A stretch of DNA of 64,000 nt from Mycolicibacterium parafortuitum (GCF_010725485.1 NZ_AP022598.1:4464001-4528000); one strand, 5' to 3'. Numbered from the stretch's first letter, positions 50,997-60,512 are shown. Notes: a model not told the origin generated them from the sequence alone. Made by a program: numbers and translations.

Positions 50997-52046
50997 GGCG
51001 ATCTTCTCCATCCCGCGAGATCGCAATCGCTCCATCTCCACAACGTCACAGACGTTCTCGTCGCCGATCAGATCGTCGTTTCTCAGCCGCAGCACCGGCG
51101 CGCCCGGCGTGACAGTCGCGGCTTCCCACGGCGAGACATCGCGCCAATCGGCAATATTCAGCTCTGCGGCCGCTTTCCGAAGTATGTCGCCCAGCTCGCC
51201 GCCGAGCAGCTGGCGCACCGCACCGGCGCCGCGTTGCGGTTGCCCGATCAACCACGAATGGCAGGCGTTCTGGACCTTGTAGAGCGCGGCGCCGGCGTCT
51301 TCGGCTACCGCGTGGGCGTTCTCGAACGGGATGATGGCGTCGTCGGCACCATGAAGCACGATGGTCGGGACCGCCCGCTGCTGGAGCAATTTCAGCAATG
51401 CAGTGGAATCGCCGGCCCGCATCAGCGCCTGCGTGGCTCCGCAGAATCCGGTCGGCGCCATGACCTTGCCCATCAACATGACGCGCAGCATCTGCAGGTA
51501 GCGTCCGACCGCCTCGACTTTCATCCTCAGCGGATCGCGCGACAGATCGTAGAGTGCGCCTGCCACCGTGTGCAGCATCTGGCTGGGTGAGCGCATCACG
51601 GTCCGCAGCGCCGCGTCGAACGGCGCCCCGGCGGCGGCATCGAAAAGCAGTGTCGCGAGGATGCGTTCGGGTGCAAGGGCGGCGATCTGGATGGCCATCC
51701 GCCCACCCATGGAATGTCCGGCCAGCACCGCTCTGTTCACACCGAGAGCGTCCAGGGTGCGCAGAAGGACACCCGCCCTGTCGGTGAAATCGGCTGCGGT
51801 ATCGGGAAGATCGTGGGTATCGCCGTGACCGGGCGCATCGATCGCCACAACGAGAAACCCGAGCCCAGCGATACGGCTCAGCGTCCTGAGGTAAGCGCGA
51901 CGGCCCAGTCCGAGCCCGTGCAGGAACACCAACGGTATGCCACGACCGCCCACCGAGACGCCGACCCGGTGGCCATCTTCGAGTTCAATCTCGTGATGGC
52001 TCAGCCGGACTCTGCGACCAGCGAGCTGGGGCGTTGCACGTTCCAT
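50979..52046 (-). CDS. Alpha/beta hydrolase with C-terminal extension
   Basis: A 355-aa alpha/beta hydrolase: oxyanion HGLGLG, nucleophile Ser in GHSMGGRMAIQ, Asp in HGADDAIIP, His in NACHSWLIGQP. The ~85 residues after the catalytic His (LRKAAAELNIADWRDVSPWE and onward) form an unusual additional tail. ATG 52046 (AGGAG 9 bases upstream) is preferred over the GTG 9 bases earlier. It is tail-to-tail with the MFS gene, overlapping by 18 bases. Confidence 0.83.
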   Translation of the reverse strand: MERATPQLAGRRVRLSHHEIELEDGHRVGVSVGGRGIPLVFLHGLGLGRRAYLRTLSRIAGLGFLVVAIDAPGHGDTHDLPDTAADFTDRAGVLLRTLDALGVNRAVLAGHSMGGRMAIQIAALAPERILATLLFDAAAGAPFDAALRTVMRSPSQMLHTVAGALYDLSRDPLRMKVEAVGRYLQMLRVMLMGKVMAPTGFCGATQALMRAGDSTALLKLLQQRAVPTIVLHGADDAIIPFENAHAVAEDAGAALYKVQNACHSWLIGQPQRGAGAVRQLLGGELGDILRKAAAELNIADWRDVSPWEAATVTPGAPVLRLRNDDLIGDENVCDVVEMERLRSRGMEKIASPITA

Positions 52047-52116
52047 CGGCGCCACTCCTCCGTCAGTGACGGGTGGCTACCCACTGCCCGCGCGCATAAA
52101 CCCGCCGGTGGCGCAA

Positions 52117-53124
52117 TCAGAACCCGGCGCGATAGCGCAGGCGGGGAAGCTTGTCGACCGTGACGATGCCTGGCGGCGCGGCGATCACATCCGGAATACG
52201 GTTCACGATCTGGGTACATGTCGTCGCCTGGGTCGGCACGGTTCCGTTGGACAAGAACAGGTTCGGCTCGCCCTCGACCGCCCACTCGTTGATGTCACCC
52301 TCGCCCGGCCCGTAGACCCGGCCCGACATCTCGAAGACGAATACCGGCCCTTCCTGTGTCTCGATCCGGTCGATGTCGGTGAATCCCACTACGTCTCCGG
52401 GCGCGAGATCGATACCGAGTGCCTCCGAACGCATTGCCGTAGCGGCGATGTCGGGTCGCGTCGAGGTGCTGATGGACCTCACGGTCAATCCTGTGTCGGC
52501 GACCAACGCATCCAGCACGTTACGGCCGAACGTCGGCGGACGTTGCGCGCCCTTGACCCACTCGTCGAATTCCGCGACGGTGCGCCCGACCTGTTGCGCG
52601 GTCGCCAGCTCGGGACCGAAGTCGTCGACGTTCCAGCTGGCCTTGCCGCGGACGGCGTCGATCCGGTGCGCGGTCCCCATCAACAGGGCGACCATGTTCA
52701 CCCAGAAGGTGTCCTGGAAACCGGTGCCGGTCAACGTCGCCCCGGTGGACTTGGCCAGCGTGTCCAGTTCGGCGGCCAATTCAGGTGAGGTGTCCCAGGG
52801 GTAGAGCATCTCTTCGGACAACGTGACCGCGTTGACGCCGTGCTCGGCACAGATCCGAAGCTGTTCGACGGCATCCGTGAGGTAACTGTTCACCGCGATG
52901 ACGGCGATGTCGGGCCGCGTCTGCTGGAACACCGCGGCCGCATCGTCGCTGACGGTGACGCCGAGTTCACGGCCGAGGCCGGTCAGATCGCCGAGGTCTT
53001 TCCCCACCTTCTCCGGGCTGCGGGCGATCGCACCGACGATCTCCACCCCCTTGTCGAGAAGCATTCCGGCGATGATCGAGTTCATCGCTCCAACGCCGTA
53101 CACGACAGCTCGAATACCGGACAT
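52117..53124 (-). CDS. Dihydrodipicolinate-reductase-like NAD(P)H oxidoreductase
   Basis: A 335-aa Rossmann enzyme of the DapB-like/2,4-diaminopentanoate dehydrogenase family: the N-terminal VVYGVGAMNSIIAGMLLDKG is the cofactor site, with PDIAVIAVNSYLTD and GVNAVTLSEEMLYPW in the usual positions. Many mycobacterial copies are of unknown substrate (often imine or amine dehydrogenases). It is 70 bases upstream of the hydrolase at 50979-52046, same strand, and may be co-transcribed. Confidence 0.85.
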   Translation of the reverse strand: MSGIRAVVYGVGAMNSIIAGMLLDKGVEIVGAIARSPEKVGKDLGDLTGLGRELGVTVSDDAAAVFQQTRPDIAVIAVNSYLTDAVEQLRICAEHGVNAVTLSEEMLYPWDTSPELAAELDTLAKSTGATLTGTGFQDTFWVNMVALLMGTAHRIDAVRGKASWNVDDFGPELATAQQVGRTVAEFDEWVKGAQRPPTFGRNVLDALVADTGLTVRSISTSTRPDIAATAMRSEALGIDLAPGDVVGFTDIDRIETQEGPVFVFEMSGRVYGPGEGDINEWAVEGEPNLFLSNGTVPTQATTCTQIVNRIPDVIAAPPGIVTVDKLPRLRYRAGF

Positions 53125-53371
53125 CGCGCTCCACCTTCATTCAGGGTGCGGGCCGCACGGTGCGACCGTCCGCAAATGGTATCGACGGGAAGCCGAAGCC
53201 GCTCGGCGAACGCGGGTTTCCCGGCCCGGGAAGCATTGTGGGCGTTGATGACTCGCACGAGGGCGCGTGCGCGCTCTACCACAATCCGGATCGGCAGGCG
53301 ATGTCCACGACGGTGGTCATCCATTGCTTCGATATCCGCGATGGACAGACGACGCCGGCCGCGTGGGATGT

Positions 53372-53842
53372 CTAGTTCGGTGCGGTCTCCCGGTGGCCCA
53401 ACACCGGGTCCTCGCCGACAGGGATCTGCGCCGGGCCGGCACTGAACACGAAGTGTCGGCCCGTGACCTTGCGCGGACGGATCCTGAGGTAGTGGTTTTT
53501 GTCCGAGCCGGTCCACGGCGTCAGTTCGGCTTTCTCGGCCTCGGCGATCTCGTCGTTGGTGTACAGCGAGCGGGTGACACCGGCCACGATCACACTCCAC
53601 CCCTCGACCGAGTCGTAGTGGTCCGCCTCGAACAGCACGTTGTTGTTGATCGCGGCGCCGACCAGTTTCGTGCCCTCGGCGGTGCGGATCAGGATCGTCC
53701 GGTCCTGCACGGCGAAGTTGACCGGGTAGATCGCGGGGTTGCCGTCATCCACGGTGACCAGGCGCCCCAGCCCGGCCGTCGCCAGGTGTTCCCAGCACTG
53801 GCTTTCGGACAGGATGGTCCTGGTGTCGGCGGCGATGCTCAT
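53372..53842 (-). CDS. Pyridoxamine 5'-phosphate oxidase-like flavin/F420-binding protein
   Basis: A 156-aa split beta-barrel protein: LSESQCWEHLATAGLGRLVT, AIYPVNFAVQDRTILIRTAE and YDSVEGWSVIVAGVTRSLYT fit the PPOX/nitroreductase-like family, which in mycobacteria often uses F420 or heme. ATG 53842 (MSIAADTRTILSES) is chosen; the longer frame runs into the acyl-CoA ligase gene. It follows that operon by 47 bases on the same strand. Confidence 0.82.
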   Translation of the reverse strand: MSIAADTRTILSESQCWEHLATAGLGRLVTVDDGNPAIYPVNFAVQDRTILIRTAEGTKLVGAAINNNVLFEADHYDSVEGWSVIVAGVTRSLYTNDEIAEAEKAELTPWTGSDKNHYLRIRPRKVTGRHFVFSAGPAQIPVGEDPVLGHRETAPN

Positions 53843-53888
53843 GAACTCAGCGTAGGCGGGTGCACCGGGTGCTGTCTGAGGCCGAAAG

Positions 53889-55451
53889 TCACTTCTGTGG
53901 GGAATCATCCCTGCCACCGGCACCGCTGGTAGCGGCTCCGTACCTGTCGACCAGTCGCCGCTTGTACAGCTTGCCCGCATCGGTGCGCGGCAACCGCCCC
54001 TCGAACACGATCTGACGCGGACGCTTGTGCGGCGCGAGGTGTGCCCGTGCCCAGGCCCGCAGCTCGTCGGCTGCCGCATCGTGGTCCGACGCGGGGTCCA
54101 CCAGTTCGACCGCGGCCATCACCGTCTGGCCGAGGTCGTCGTCGGGAACGCCGAACACCGCGACGTCGGCGACCGCCGGGTGGCTGATGAGCACGTTCTC
54201 GATTTCCTGCGGATAGATGTTGACTCCGCCGGAGATGATCATGTTGTGCCTGCGGTCGGTCAGGTACAGATAACCGTCCTCGTCCACGTAGCCGACGTCA
54301 CCGACGGTGACCCAGCCCTCGGCGGATCGCGACGCTGCGGTCTTGTCCGCGTCGTTGAGGTACTCGAACGGGTAACCGCCCTCGAAGTAGACGTCGCCGA
54401 CCTGGCGGGCCGGCAGTTCGTCGCCGGCGTCGTCGAGGATGTGCGGCCGCCCGAGGATGGGCCTGCCCACCGATCCGGGCCGCTTCAGCCACTCCTCGGC
54501 CGTGATCAACGAGATGCCCGCACCTTCGGAGGATCCGTAGTACTCGTCGATGATCGGCCCCCACCAGTCGATCATCTGGTGCTTGATGGCCGGTGGGCAC
54601 GGTGCGGCCGCGTGAATCACCCGCTCGAGGCTGGATAGGTCGTAGCGACCGCGGACGTCGTCGGGCAGTCGCAGCATCCGCACGAACATCGTCGGCACGA
54701 ACTGCGCATGGGTGACCCGGTAGCGCTCGATGCATTCCAGCGCGCCCTCGGCGTCGAAGCTCTCCATCATCACCGTGGTCGCGCCGACCGCCTGCGCCGA
54801 CATCGTCCACATGGCCGGTGCGGTGTGGTAACTGGGCGCGGGACTCAGGTAGACCGATGTGTCCGACACCCCGAGCGCCTGGAACACCGGCGTCGGCAGG
54901 GACGGCCTTGTGCCCGTCTCCGACTGCAGCGGCCTGCGGATTCCCTTGGGCTGCCCGGTGCTTCCCGCCGAGTACTGGAGCAATTGCCCCTCGGGCTGCC
55001 CGACGATGTCGGTATCGGGCTCACCGAAGACGCAGTCGGGGTAGCGCTGCCAGCCCGCCAGGTCGCCGTCGGCGATCAGCGCCGGATCCGGAAGGCGCAG
55101 ATGACCTTCCAGCTCGGCACACAGGTCGCGCAACGCGTGCGACGACAGGATCGCGCGCGCACCGCTGTCTTCGACGACGTACGCCGCTTCCCTGGCGGTG
55201 AGATGGGTGTTGACCAGGGTGAAGTAGAACCCGCAGCGACGCGCTGCCCACATCGCCGCGTGGATGTGTTCGTTGTTCTCCATCAACACCGCGACGGTGT
55301 CCCCTGCCACCAGACCATGACGTCGCAGAAAATGCCCGAGTCTGTTGGCCGCGGTGTCGAGTTCGCCGAACGTGATCCGCCGGCCCGAAGGATGCAGGAT
55401 CACCGCCGGCTGCCGGCGGCGATGCGGGGCGGACGCTACAGCGCTTTCCAC
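53889..55451 (-). CDS. Acyl-CoA synthetase (AMP-forming ligase)
   Basis: A 520-aa ANL-superfamily ligase. P-loop YSAGSTGQPKGI; aromatic motif YYGSSEGAG; hinge/ATP-binding VTVGDVGYVDEDGYLYLTDR; catalytic Lys region RTDAGKLYKRRL. It activates a carboxylate to acyl-CoA at the cost of ATP. The 5' end overlaps the enoyl-CoA hydratase gene by 16 bases, so it is the last enzyme gene of the HpcH-TauD-dehydrogenase-hydratase operon and may activate its substrate or a product. Confidence 0.9.
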   Translation of the reverse strand: MESAVASAPHRRRQPAVILHPSGRRITFGELDTAANRLGHFLRRHGLVAGDTVAVLMENNEHIHAAMWAARRCGFYFTLVNTHLTAREAAYVVEDSGARAILSSHALRDLCAELEGHLRLPDPALIADGDLAGWQRYPDCVFGEPDTDIVGQPEGQLLQYSAGSTGQPKGIRRPLQSETGTRPSLPTPVFQALGVSDTSVYLSPAPSYHTAPAMWTMSAQAVGATTVMMESFDAEGALECIERYRVTHAQFVPTMFVRMLRLPDDVRGRYDLSSLERVIHAAAPCPPAIKHQMIDWWGPIIDEYYGSSEGAGISLITAEEWLKRPGSVGRPILGRPHILDDAGDELPARQVGDVYFEGGYPFEYLNDADKTAASRSAEGWVTVGDVGYVDEDGYLYLTDRRHNMIISGGVNIYPQEIENVLISHPAVADVAVFGVPDDDLGQTVMAAVELVDPASDHDAAADELRAWARAHLAPHKRPRQIVFEGRLPRTDAGKLYKRRLVDRYGAATSGAGGRDDSPQK

Positions 55452-56260
55452 TGCGGTGGACGCTTCTCCAGGAACGCGCGCGGGCCCTCGACGGCGTCTT
55501 TGGTCAGCGCGACCTTCATCCGGTAGTTCTCGGCGAGCAGCTCGGCCTCATAGATGGGCAGTGCCAACCCTTTGCGTACCGCCATCCGCGAACCGCGCAC
55601 CGCCAGAGGCGCATTCGAGTTCACCACGTCCGCGATCTCCCAGGCCCGGGCCATCAACATGTCATGGGGCACGACTTCGGTGAAAACACCCAGATCGTAG
55701 GCGCGTTGGGCATCCAGCCGTTCATGCCTGCCCATCAGGACGAGGCGCATCGCGACGGGCAGCGGCAGGATGCGCGCCAGTCGGACCGCCTCCCTGCCGG
55801 AGGTCACACCGATGCTGACATGCGGATCCATCAGACTCGCCTGGTCGGACGCGACGGTGATATCGGCCGTCGTGACCAGATCCATCCCTGCCCCACAGGC
55901 GATTCCGTTGACCGCGCAGATGATCGGCTTGGTCATCTGCAGCCACGGCGGCGTGGCTTCCTGAGGGGCGTCCCACTGCCGCATCGAACTGAGCACGGGC
56001 TCGCCCTGGTTGTCGATGCCAGGAGCGTTCTCCATGTCGTGGTCGGCCGCCTTGTTGACGTCAGCGCCCACGCAGAGCGCCCGTCCCGCGCCGGTGATGA
56101 TCACCGTCCAGATGTGTTGCGAGCGTTCGATCTCGGCGTACACGTCGGCCAGTTCCGCGATCATCTCGTCGTTGATCGCGTTGAGGACCTCGGGCCGGTT
56201 GAGCGTCACACACGCGGTGTGTCCCCGGACGTCGAAATCGATGGTGTCGTAGCTCGTCAC
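55436..56260 (-). CDS. Enoyl-CoA hydratase/isomerase family (crotonase)
   Basis: A 274-aa crotonase: oxyanion-hole segments ITGAGRALCVGAD and NGIACGAGMDLV, and the domain end EGPRAFLEKRPPQWK. The segment with the catalytic Glu reads LMDPHVSIGVTSGREAVRL, not the canonical form, so hydratase versus isomerase or thioesterase activity is uncertain. The GTG start 56260 overlaps the 2-hydroxyacid dehydrogenase stop (GTGA). The 461-aa frame extending upstream belongs to the neighbour's region. Confidence 0.88.
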   Translation of the reverse strand: MTSYDTIDFDVRGHTACVTLNRPEVLNAINDEMIAELADVYAEIERSQHIWTVIITGAGRALCVGADVNKAADHDMENAPGIDNQGEPVLSSMRQWDAPQEATPPWLQMTKPIICAVNGIACGAGMDLVTTADITVASDQASLMDPHVSIGVTSGREAVRLARILPLPVAMRLVLMGRHERLDAQRAYDLGVFTEVVPHDMLMARAWEIADVVNSNAPLAVRGSRMAVRKGLALPIYEAELLAENYRMKVALTKDAVEGPRAFLEKRPPQWKAL

Positions 56261-57348
56261 CTGACGGTGCTCCCGTTCTCCAGGTCCACCCGTGCGGTGG
56301 GACGCATTCCGAGGAGGTCGGAGAACCGCTCGCAATACCGCGGCCAGACCTCCGGGTTCAGCAACCGCGGCGGCATCCCCCCGGCGAATATCGTCTGCCA
56401 TTGCTGCGCGGTCGCGACAGCGATGTCGCGGGCGGCTTCGACGGTGATGCCGGCGGTATGGGGTGTGGCGACCACATTGTCCAGATGCAACAGCGGGTTG
56501 TCGTGGCGCGGCGGCTCCTCGTGAAAGACGTCGAGACCCGCGCCGGCGATGTCCCCGCCGACGAGTGCGTCGAGCAACGCCGCCTCGTCGTGGACCGGTC
56601 CTCGTGCTGTGGTGATGAAATACGCGGAAGGCTTCATCGCCGCGAATTGGGCACTGCCGAACAGGCCCTTCGTCTCGCTGGTGAGCGGGCACGTCACCTG
56701 CACGAAGTCCGACCGTTCGACCAACTCGTCCAGCGTCACCCGCACCACCCCGCGCCGCCGTGCGGTCGAATCGTCCACATACGGGTCGAAGACCAGCACC
56801 TCCATACCGAACGGTGCGCACATCTCGACCAGACGGCCACCGATCGCACCGAGGCCGACCACGCCGAGCGTCTTACCCAGCAATTGAGTGCCCCGCAGGG
56901 CCAGCCGGTCGCCGATGTCCCCACCGCGCAGCGCGCGGTCGGCGACGGTGATCTTCTTCGCCAGATCGAGCATGAAACCGAGCGCGTGCTCGGCGACCGC
57001 CTCGGCGCCGGGCCCGGAGTTGTTGCACACCGCGATACCGGCGCGGGTACACGCCTCGACATCGATCACGTCGTAGCCGGCACCGGCCGAACAGACCGCC
57101 AGCAGGTTGTCGCACCGCGACACGAGGGCCGGACCGGCCAGCCACTGTTCACCGTCGCGGCGGCGCGCCACATCGGTGCGGGTCGCCACCTGGTACCCGT
57201 GGGCTGTTCGCAGTTTCGCCCAACCGTCGTCGTCGGATGCGTCCAGGTCTAGTCTCACCAGTTCCACATCGGAGCGCTCGAGCACCTCTCCGGCGACGGG
57301 GTCGGTCCACCGTTCGTAAACCAGCCGGGGCCGCGGGCTGCCGGTCAC
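56257..57348 (-). CDS. D-2-hydroxyacid dehydrogenase family protein
   Basis: A 363-aa NAD-dependent dehydrogenase. Rossmann motif TLGVVGLGAIGGRLVEM; catalytic Arg region FITTARGPVHDEAALL; Glu and His in GAGLDVFHEEPP and NVVATPHTAGIT. The N-terminal catalytic lobe lacks the usual short N-terminus but is complete. The GTG start at 57348 overlaps the dioxygenase stop (GTGA). A very long upstream extension of the same frame lies inside the dioxygenase gene and is rejected. Confidence 0.88.
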   Translation of the reverse strand: MTGSPRPRLVYERWTDPVAGEVLERSDVELVRLDLDASDDDGWAKLRTAHGYQVATRTDVARRRDGEQWLAGPALVSRCDNLLAVCSAGAGYDVIDVEACTRAGIAVCNNSGPGAEAVAEHALGFMLDLAKKITVADRALRGGDIGDRLALRGTQLLGKTLGVVGLGAIGGRLVEMCAPFGMEVLVFDPYVDDSTARRRGVVRVTLDELVERSDFVQVTCPLTSETKGLFGSAQFAAMKPSAYFITTARGPVHDEAALLDALVGGDIAGAGLDVFHEEPPRHDNPLLHLDNVVATPHTAGITVEAARDIAVATAQQWQTIFAGGMPPRLLNPEVWPRYCERFSDLLGMRPTARVDLENGSTVR

Positions 57349-58460
57349 TTCTTCAGCTTGGGTTTCGCCTGAGCGGCCTTGAACATGTCGGCCAATGCGG
57401 CGTCGACGTTCTTGTAATCGTTGCGCGCGACGGAACCATCCCGGCCTTCGACGGGGTCGTAACCGAGCCGCAGGTCCTTGTTCTCCATGTGGAAGTACTC
57501 GCGCCCGAGCGGCAGCCGCCGGTCCTCGAGCGGCACTTCCATCCACGCCCGCAGGAAGCACCGCGCCTTCTTCGGGTCGGTGCTGCTGACGAAGTCCGAG
57601 CGGGAGTGACACATCGCGAAGTTGTTCGCGACCGCGGCCTCCCCCGACTCCAGACGGAACTCCACCTGCTGCTCGACGAGCACGGTGCGAAGCAGTTCGA
57701 TGGCCTCCTCCTGCTTGGGCGTGAACTCTCGCCCCAGTGTCTTCATCGCGGGAAGAATGCTGCTGTAGGTGAAGTTCAGACAGATGCGTCCGTCGACCTG
57801 GGAGAACACCGGGACGTCGTACGGGGTGACGTCGGGCTGGTCGTCGGGCTGTTCGCTGCGGCGGTGGTGCGGGAAACCCTGATACAGCACGTCGAGCAGG
57901 TCCGGACGTTCCCGCAGGATCCGGTTGTGCGCCGCCGGCCCGCTGGAGAACTGACTCTCCCCGCCCTGGGCCGCCGGATACACGCACAGAAGCGAGAGGA
58001 TGTCGGCGGCGTCGTTGTGCATCGCCAGCTCGGCCCGCGACTTGGTGCCGCGTGCCGGCTGAACCCCGTTGGGCAGCACCTCCTCCTGCACCCGCACCAT
58101 GCGGTGCCCGAAGGAGTTGTTGGACACCAGATAACCGAGGTGGGTGCAGAACGCCCAGTAGATGCGCTCCAGTTCCTCGATCGAATGCTGCTCGACCGGG
58201 AAGCCGCGCACGCACGCCAACCCCTTGCCGTACATCAGATCCTGATACAACCGGGCGAGGTCGTCGTCGAGGTCGGGATGACGCGCATCCTCGGGCGTGA
58301 TGTCGTCGCGGTCCTTGTTGCCGGTCTTGACCAGAATCGATTGCAGCGCGCCGACGTTACGCGAGGACAGATCGAAGCAGAAGTCCTCCTTGCTGGTGAA
58401 ATCGGCACCAGTCCAGGCCATCGAATCGGTGACCTGCTCGGTGTAGATCGCGGTGGGCAT
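57345..58460 (-). CDS. TauD/TfdA-type Fe(II)/2-oxoglutarate dioxygenase
   Basis: A 371-aa 2OG oxygenase. Iron ligands are H148 and D150 in AELAMHNDAADIL and H285 in NNFAMCHSRSDF, followed by an Arg (KARCFLRAWMEV) for 2-oxoglutarate. The family hydroxylates aliphatic acids, taurine or 2,4-D; this one is divergent and ~80 aa longer than TauD. ATG 58460 has AGGAGG directly upstream. It is the second gene of the operon, 32 bases after the HpcH aldolase. Confidence 0.86.
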   Translation of the reverse strand: MPTAIYTEQVTDSMAWTGADFTSKEDFCFDLSSRNVGALQSILVKTGNKDRDDITPEDARHPDLDDDLARLYQDLMYGKGLACVRGFPVEQHSIEELERIYWAFCTHLGYLVSNNSFGHRMVRVQEEVLPNGVQPARGTKSRAELAMHNDAADILSLLCVYPAAQGGESQFSSGPAAHNRILRERPDLLDVLYQGFPHHRRSEQPDDQPDVTPYDVPVFSQVDGRICLNFTYSSILPAMKTLGREFTPKQEEAIELLRTVLVEQQVEFRLESGEAAVANNFAMCHSRSDFVSSTDPKKARCFLRAWMEVPLEDRRLPLGREYFHMENKDLRLGYDPVEGRDGSVARNDYKNVDAALADMFKAAQAKPKLKK

Positions 58461-58492
58461 CCGTCCTCCTGTTGTCCTGGCGTGGCTTTCGC

Positions 58493-59287
58493 TCAACCGG
58501 CGCTGGGTCCGTGGCGGCCGTCAAGTCCCCGGAGCGCTTGGGCGCGCATCGTGGCCGCCTCGGTCATCATCCCGACGTCCGTCCCCGCCGAGATGAAGCG
58601 CAGACCCATCCCGACGAAGCGTTCCAGCAGGTCAACAGACTTTATGCCGGCCACTCCAAGCGCGACACCGTGGTTTCGGCATGCCGCTGCAACAGACCTT
58701 ACCGCATAATGGAAATGTGCATTCTCATAGTCTCCGTGAATGCCCATCTCGGCGGTCAGATCGCTCGGCCCGAGTAGGACCATGTCGACCCCGTCGACCG
58801 ATGCGATCGCATCGACTTCCGCGACGGCGGCGGGAGTCTCGACCATCACGGCGACCACCGTCTGCGACTCCAGGAACGACGCCAGTTCGGGCGCAGGACG
58901 CGGCCGGAATCCGCTCAGCACGTTCGGGCCCGAGATCGAGCGATGCCCCAGCGGGGGAAAACGTGCCGCGGCGACGACATCACGCGCTTCCTGGGGCGAG
59001 TTGACGTGCGGCACAATGATTCCAGCCGCGCCGACGTCGAGCACTCGGGCGATGACACTGGGATCCTGGGAGGGCACGCGCACCAGCGCCGCGATGCCCG
59101 CACCGACGGCACCCGAGCACATCACCGCCACCGTGTCCAGAGACGTCGCGGTGTGCTCGAGGTCGACGTAGATCGCATCGTAACCGCAGGCCGCGGCGAT
59201 GGCCGGGACCTCGGGCGTGCGGGAGTTGAGCAAGGCCAAACAGAGCAGCAGGCCCTCATTTCGCAGCGACTGGCGCAATGACGTCAT
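58493..59287 (-). CDS. HpcH/HpaI aldolase family (2-keto-3-deoxy acid aldolase)
   Basis: A 264-aa class II pyruvate aldolase: CGYDAIYVDLEHTATS, VRVPSQDP, AGIIVPHVNSPQEARD, VMVETPAAVAEVD and VLLGPSDLTAEMGIHG are the metal- and pyruvate-binding segments. These enzymes cleave 4-hydroxy-2-oxo acids to pyruvate plus an aldehyde. First gene of a five-gene minus operon, divergent from the thiolase across a 79-base gap with a palindrome. Confidence 0.88.
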   Translation of the reverse strand: MTSLRQSLRNEGLLLCLALLNSRTPEVPAIAAACGYDAIYVDLEHTATSLDTVAVMCSGAVGAGIAALVRVPSQDPSVIARVLDVGAAGIIVPHVNSPQEARDVVAAARFPPLGHRSISGPNVLSGFRPRPAPELASFLESQTVVAVMVETPAAVAEVDAIASVDGVDMVLLGPSDLTAEMGIHGDYENAHFHYAVRSVAAACRNHGVALGVAGIKSVDLLERFVGMGLRFISAGTDVGMMTEAATMRAQALRGLDGRHGPSAG

Positions 59288-59341
59288 CAGAGCCTGACGC
59301 TAGCCGACTGAGAACCACGATTCGGCATTTCCGTGAATCGC

Positions 59342-59358
59342 GTTATCCATATGGTAAC
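59342..59358. promoter_or_regulatory. Operator-like sequence in the HpcH/thiolase divergent gap
   Basis: GTTATCCATATGGTAAC, with GTTA/TAAC arms around a CATATG-centred core, lies 9-25 bases before the thiolase start and 55-71 before the HpcH start. In a GC-rich context this is a good candidate site for a TetR or GntR regulator controlling both operons. Confidence 0.45.
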
Positions 59359-59366
59359 CATGACAT

Positions 59367-60512
59367 ATGCCAACGAACCCCGTTGCGATCGTCGGTGTGG
59401 GCCTTTCCGATTGCGGGCGGGTTCCGGACAAGACCGCGATGGCGTTGATGGCGCAGGCAGCGCGTCGCGCCCTCGCCGACTGCGGTCTCGGCAAGGAGGA
59501 CGTCGATGGTTTCGGGGGGCACGGAACCCTGCTGCCGCCCGTGGATGTCATCGAGTATCTGGGTCTGCGCCCGATGTGGATCGACTCCACGAATGTCGGC
59601 GGGTCCTCGTGGGAGGTCCTCGCCGGACACGCCGCCGCGGCGATCAGCGCCGGCGAGATCGACGTCGCACTGCTGACCTACGGTTCGACCGCCCGTTCGG
59701 ACGTCAAACGCCGTGTACGCGCATCGGCCGCCGCACTGGGAACCGGCGGCGCGATGGGTTATGAAGCGCCCTACGGCGCGACGCTGATCGCGAAGTACGC
59801 GATGGCCGCGCGCAGACACATGATCGAATACGGCACCACGGTCGATCAGTTGGCCGAGGTCGCCGTCGCCGCCCACGAGTGGGCGGCGATGAACGAGGAC
59901 GCGTTCGAGTCGGAACGCATCACGATCGCCGACGTGGCCGCCGCGCCGATGCTCGCCGATCCGTTCACGTCCAAGCACGTATGCCTGCGCACCGACGGCG
60001 GCGGCGCGGTGGTGCTCGCCGGCGAACGGGTGGCGCGGGACTGCGCGAAAGATCCGGTGTGGATCCTCGGTGACGCTGACGCGGCATCGCACGTGAGCAT
60101 GAGCGAATGGCGGGATTTCACCACCTCGGCGGCAGCGATCTCGGGGCCGCGTGCCTTCGCGCAGGCGGGAGTCACGCCTGCCGAGATCGACGTGTGCCAG
60201 CTCTACGACTCGTTCACCTCGACTGTGCTTCTCACCGTGGAGGATCTGGGGTTCTGCGCCAAAGGTGAGGGTGGGGCATTCATCGGGTCCGGGGCGCTGC
60301 GTCCCGGCGGGGCGCTGCCCACCAACACCGACGGCGGGGGCCTGGCGTCCTGCCATCCGGGTATGCGCGGAATGTTCCTGATGGTCGAGGCGGTCCGGCA
60401 ACTGCGCGGTGAATGCGGGGCCCGACAAGTCGCCGACGCCCGCCTGGCGTGCGTGCACGCGATGGGCGGCTTCTTTTCCCACAGCGCGACGATGATCCTC
60501 GGGAGGCAGTGA
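59367..60512 (+). CDS. Thiolase-like (SCP-x/Ltp2-type) protein lacking both thiolase cysteines
   Basis: A 381-aa protein with the thiolase fold (PVAIVGVGLSDCGRV, then ALADCGLGKEDVDGFGGHGT). The N-terminal nucleophile Cys is absent: the equivalent loop is STNVGGSSWEV (residues 74-83), and the C-terminal Cys-Gly-Gly region reads VHAMGGFFSHS. It retains VCQLYDSFTSTVL (Tyr280) and SCHPGM (His330). Such Cys-less proteins with a DUF35 partner are steroid side-chain retro-aldolases in Ltp2/ChsH2; aldolase activity is therefore inferred. The next gene overlaps by one base (TGATG). Confidence 0.85.
   Translation: MPTNPVAIVGVGLSDCGRVPDKTAMALMAQAARRALADCGLGKEDVDGFGGHGTLLPPVDVIEYLGLRPMWIDSTNVGGSSWEVLAGHAAAAISAGEIDVALLTYGSTARSDVKRRVRASAAALGTGGAMGYEAPYGATLIAKYAMAARRHMIEYGTTVDQLAEVAVAAHEWAAMNEDAFESERITIADVAAAPMLADPFTSKHVCLRTDGGGAVVLAGERVARDCAKDPVWILGDADAASHVSMSEWRDFTTSAAAISGPRAFAQAGVTPAEIDVCQLYDSFTSTVLLTVEDLGFCAKGEGGAFIGSGALRPGGALPTNTDGGGLASCHPGMRGMFLMVEAVRQLRGECGARQVADARLACVHAMGGFFSHSATMILGRQ

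Noticed and set aside
53160..53375. Plus-strand 71-aa frame between the reductase and PPOX genes
   Set aside because: The translation ends in a moderately protein-like segment (IHCFDIRDGQTTPAAWDV) but has no RBS, no recognisable family, and antisense frames overlap.
56257..58215. 652-aa frame merging the 2-hydroxyacid dehydrogenase with an N-terminal extension
   Set aside because: The first ~290 residues are an out-of-frame reading of the dioxygenase gene; the GTG at 57348 with GTGA overlap is the natural start.
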